NCBI GenBank assembly: GCA_021806845.1 | Contig: JAKAPV010000060.1 | Location: 1-12,752, forward strand | DNA: 12,752 nt | Origin: Bacillota bacterium | Lineage (GTDB): Bacteria; Bacillota; Sulfobacillia; JAJZYS01; JAJYTV01 | Direction of reading: 5' to 3' | Shown here: positions 12,619-12,752 of the stretch, one piece after another | How positions within the stretch are numbered: position 1 is the first letter of the stretch | How the letters are laid out: each line of letters opens with the position of its first letter | Notes under the pieces: generated by a model | Databases searched by the model: none | Seen by the model: only the letters and a program-made list of their open reading frames with translations | What the model was told of the DNA's origin: nothing | Program-made: the position numbers and the translations under genes

Positions 12619-12752
12619 GTGCGCAGCACGTTCCACCAGGAGCTCGAGGAATTGCAGCAGGACCTACTGAACATGGGTCCGCTCGTCTAAGCGCGCAGCG
12701 GACAGTCGGTGCGCTTTCGCCTGGCTGTCGACATGCAGTCCGCGCAGGAGAT
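12619..12752 (+). pseudogene. phoU: PhoU, 5' end with interrupted reading frame (runs off window)
   Basis: PhoU is the cytoplasmic helical regulator linking the Pst transporter to PhoR. GTG 12619 is preceded by GAGAGGGG, and the first 23 residues (VRSTFHQELEELQQDLLNMG then PLV) match the PhoU N-terminus closely. TAA at 12688 then ends the frame. Beyond it the same frame reads DMQSAQE (from 12730), matching the second PhoU helix at the expected distance (14 residues after LV, as in B. subtilis PhoU). A different frame reads AQRTVGAL (12693-12716), also PhoU-like. So the interruption is either one nonsense change or a pair of compensating indels between about 12686 and 12722. It may be real inactivation or a sequencing/assembly error near the end of the window. 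The rest of the gene is outside. Confidence 0.7.

Noticed and set aside
1..12752. CRISPR arrays, tRNA or rRNA genes, insertion sequences and riboswitch aptamers
   Set aside because: I saw no regularly spaced repeats, cloverleaf with CCA or T-loop, rRNA signature, transposase motif or known aptamer core on either strand.

Overview
The window is GC-rich, tightly packed bacterial DNA with frequent GTG and TTG starts and strong purine-rich ribosome binding sites. A P-loop protein carrying a C-terminal Asp23/Gls24 domain, a monofunctional AroH-type chorismate mutase and a phoP-phoR-pstSCAB-phoU cluster with a Bacillus-like Pho box together suggest a high-GC member of the Bacillota (for example near Symbiobacteriia, Limnochordia or Thermaerobacter). 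That placement is inference from gene content; no phylogeny was run.

Region by region. Bases 1 to about 750 look foreign: on the minus strand, a membrane-anchored P-loop ATPase resembling conjugation coupling proteins (cut by the window edge), a small proline/lysine-rich protein, and a nested dyad between them. This segment abuts a minus-strand asparagine synthetase (asnB, start 2250) whose recognisable sequence stops abruptly after about 500 residues near base 750, so it marks an insertion edge, a rearrangement or an assembly join. Bases 2393-4090 run on the plus strand: a hotdog-fold acyl-CoA thioesterase, then a tyrA-aroH pair (prephenate dehydrogenase and chorismate mutase for tyrosine/phenylalanine synthesis). 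A well-formed sigma70-type promoter and a 14-bp leader hairpin precede tyrA. Bases 4119-6505 are on the minus strand: an EAL-GAF-GAF protein (probable cyclic-di-GMP phosphodiesterase) and a small two-helix membrane protein. A terminator-like hairpin for the EAL gene lies inside the convergent aroH coding sequence.

Bases 6618-12752 are on the plus strand: the P-loop/Asp23 protein, then the phosphate regulon. Three direct repeats at exact 11-bp spacing (a Pho-box-like operator) stand in front of phoP (TTG start). phoP and phoR overlap by 4 bp, and pstS, pstC, pstA and pstB follow with overlaps or very short gaps. phoU begins 14 bp after pstB, but its frame is broken by TAA after 23 codons, with PhoU-like residues resuming beyond. 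The expected circuit is: PhoR senses the state of the Pst transporter (through PhoU), phosphorylates PhoP, and PhoP binds the repeats to drive its own operon and phosphate uptake.

The best candidates for something unusual are the asnB/foreign-DNA junction, the structured tyrA leader with its possible CTG start, the antisense terminator inside aroH, the interrupted phoU, and the very compact Pst system whose binding protein lacks a lipobox. I did not find a wholly new multi-gene system.
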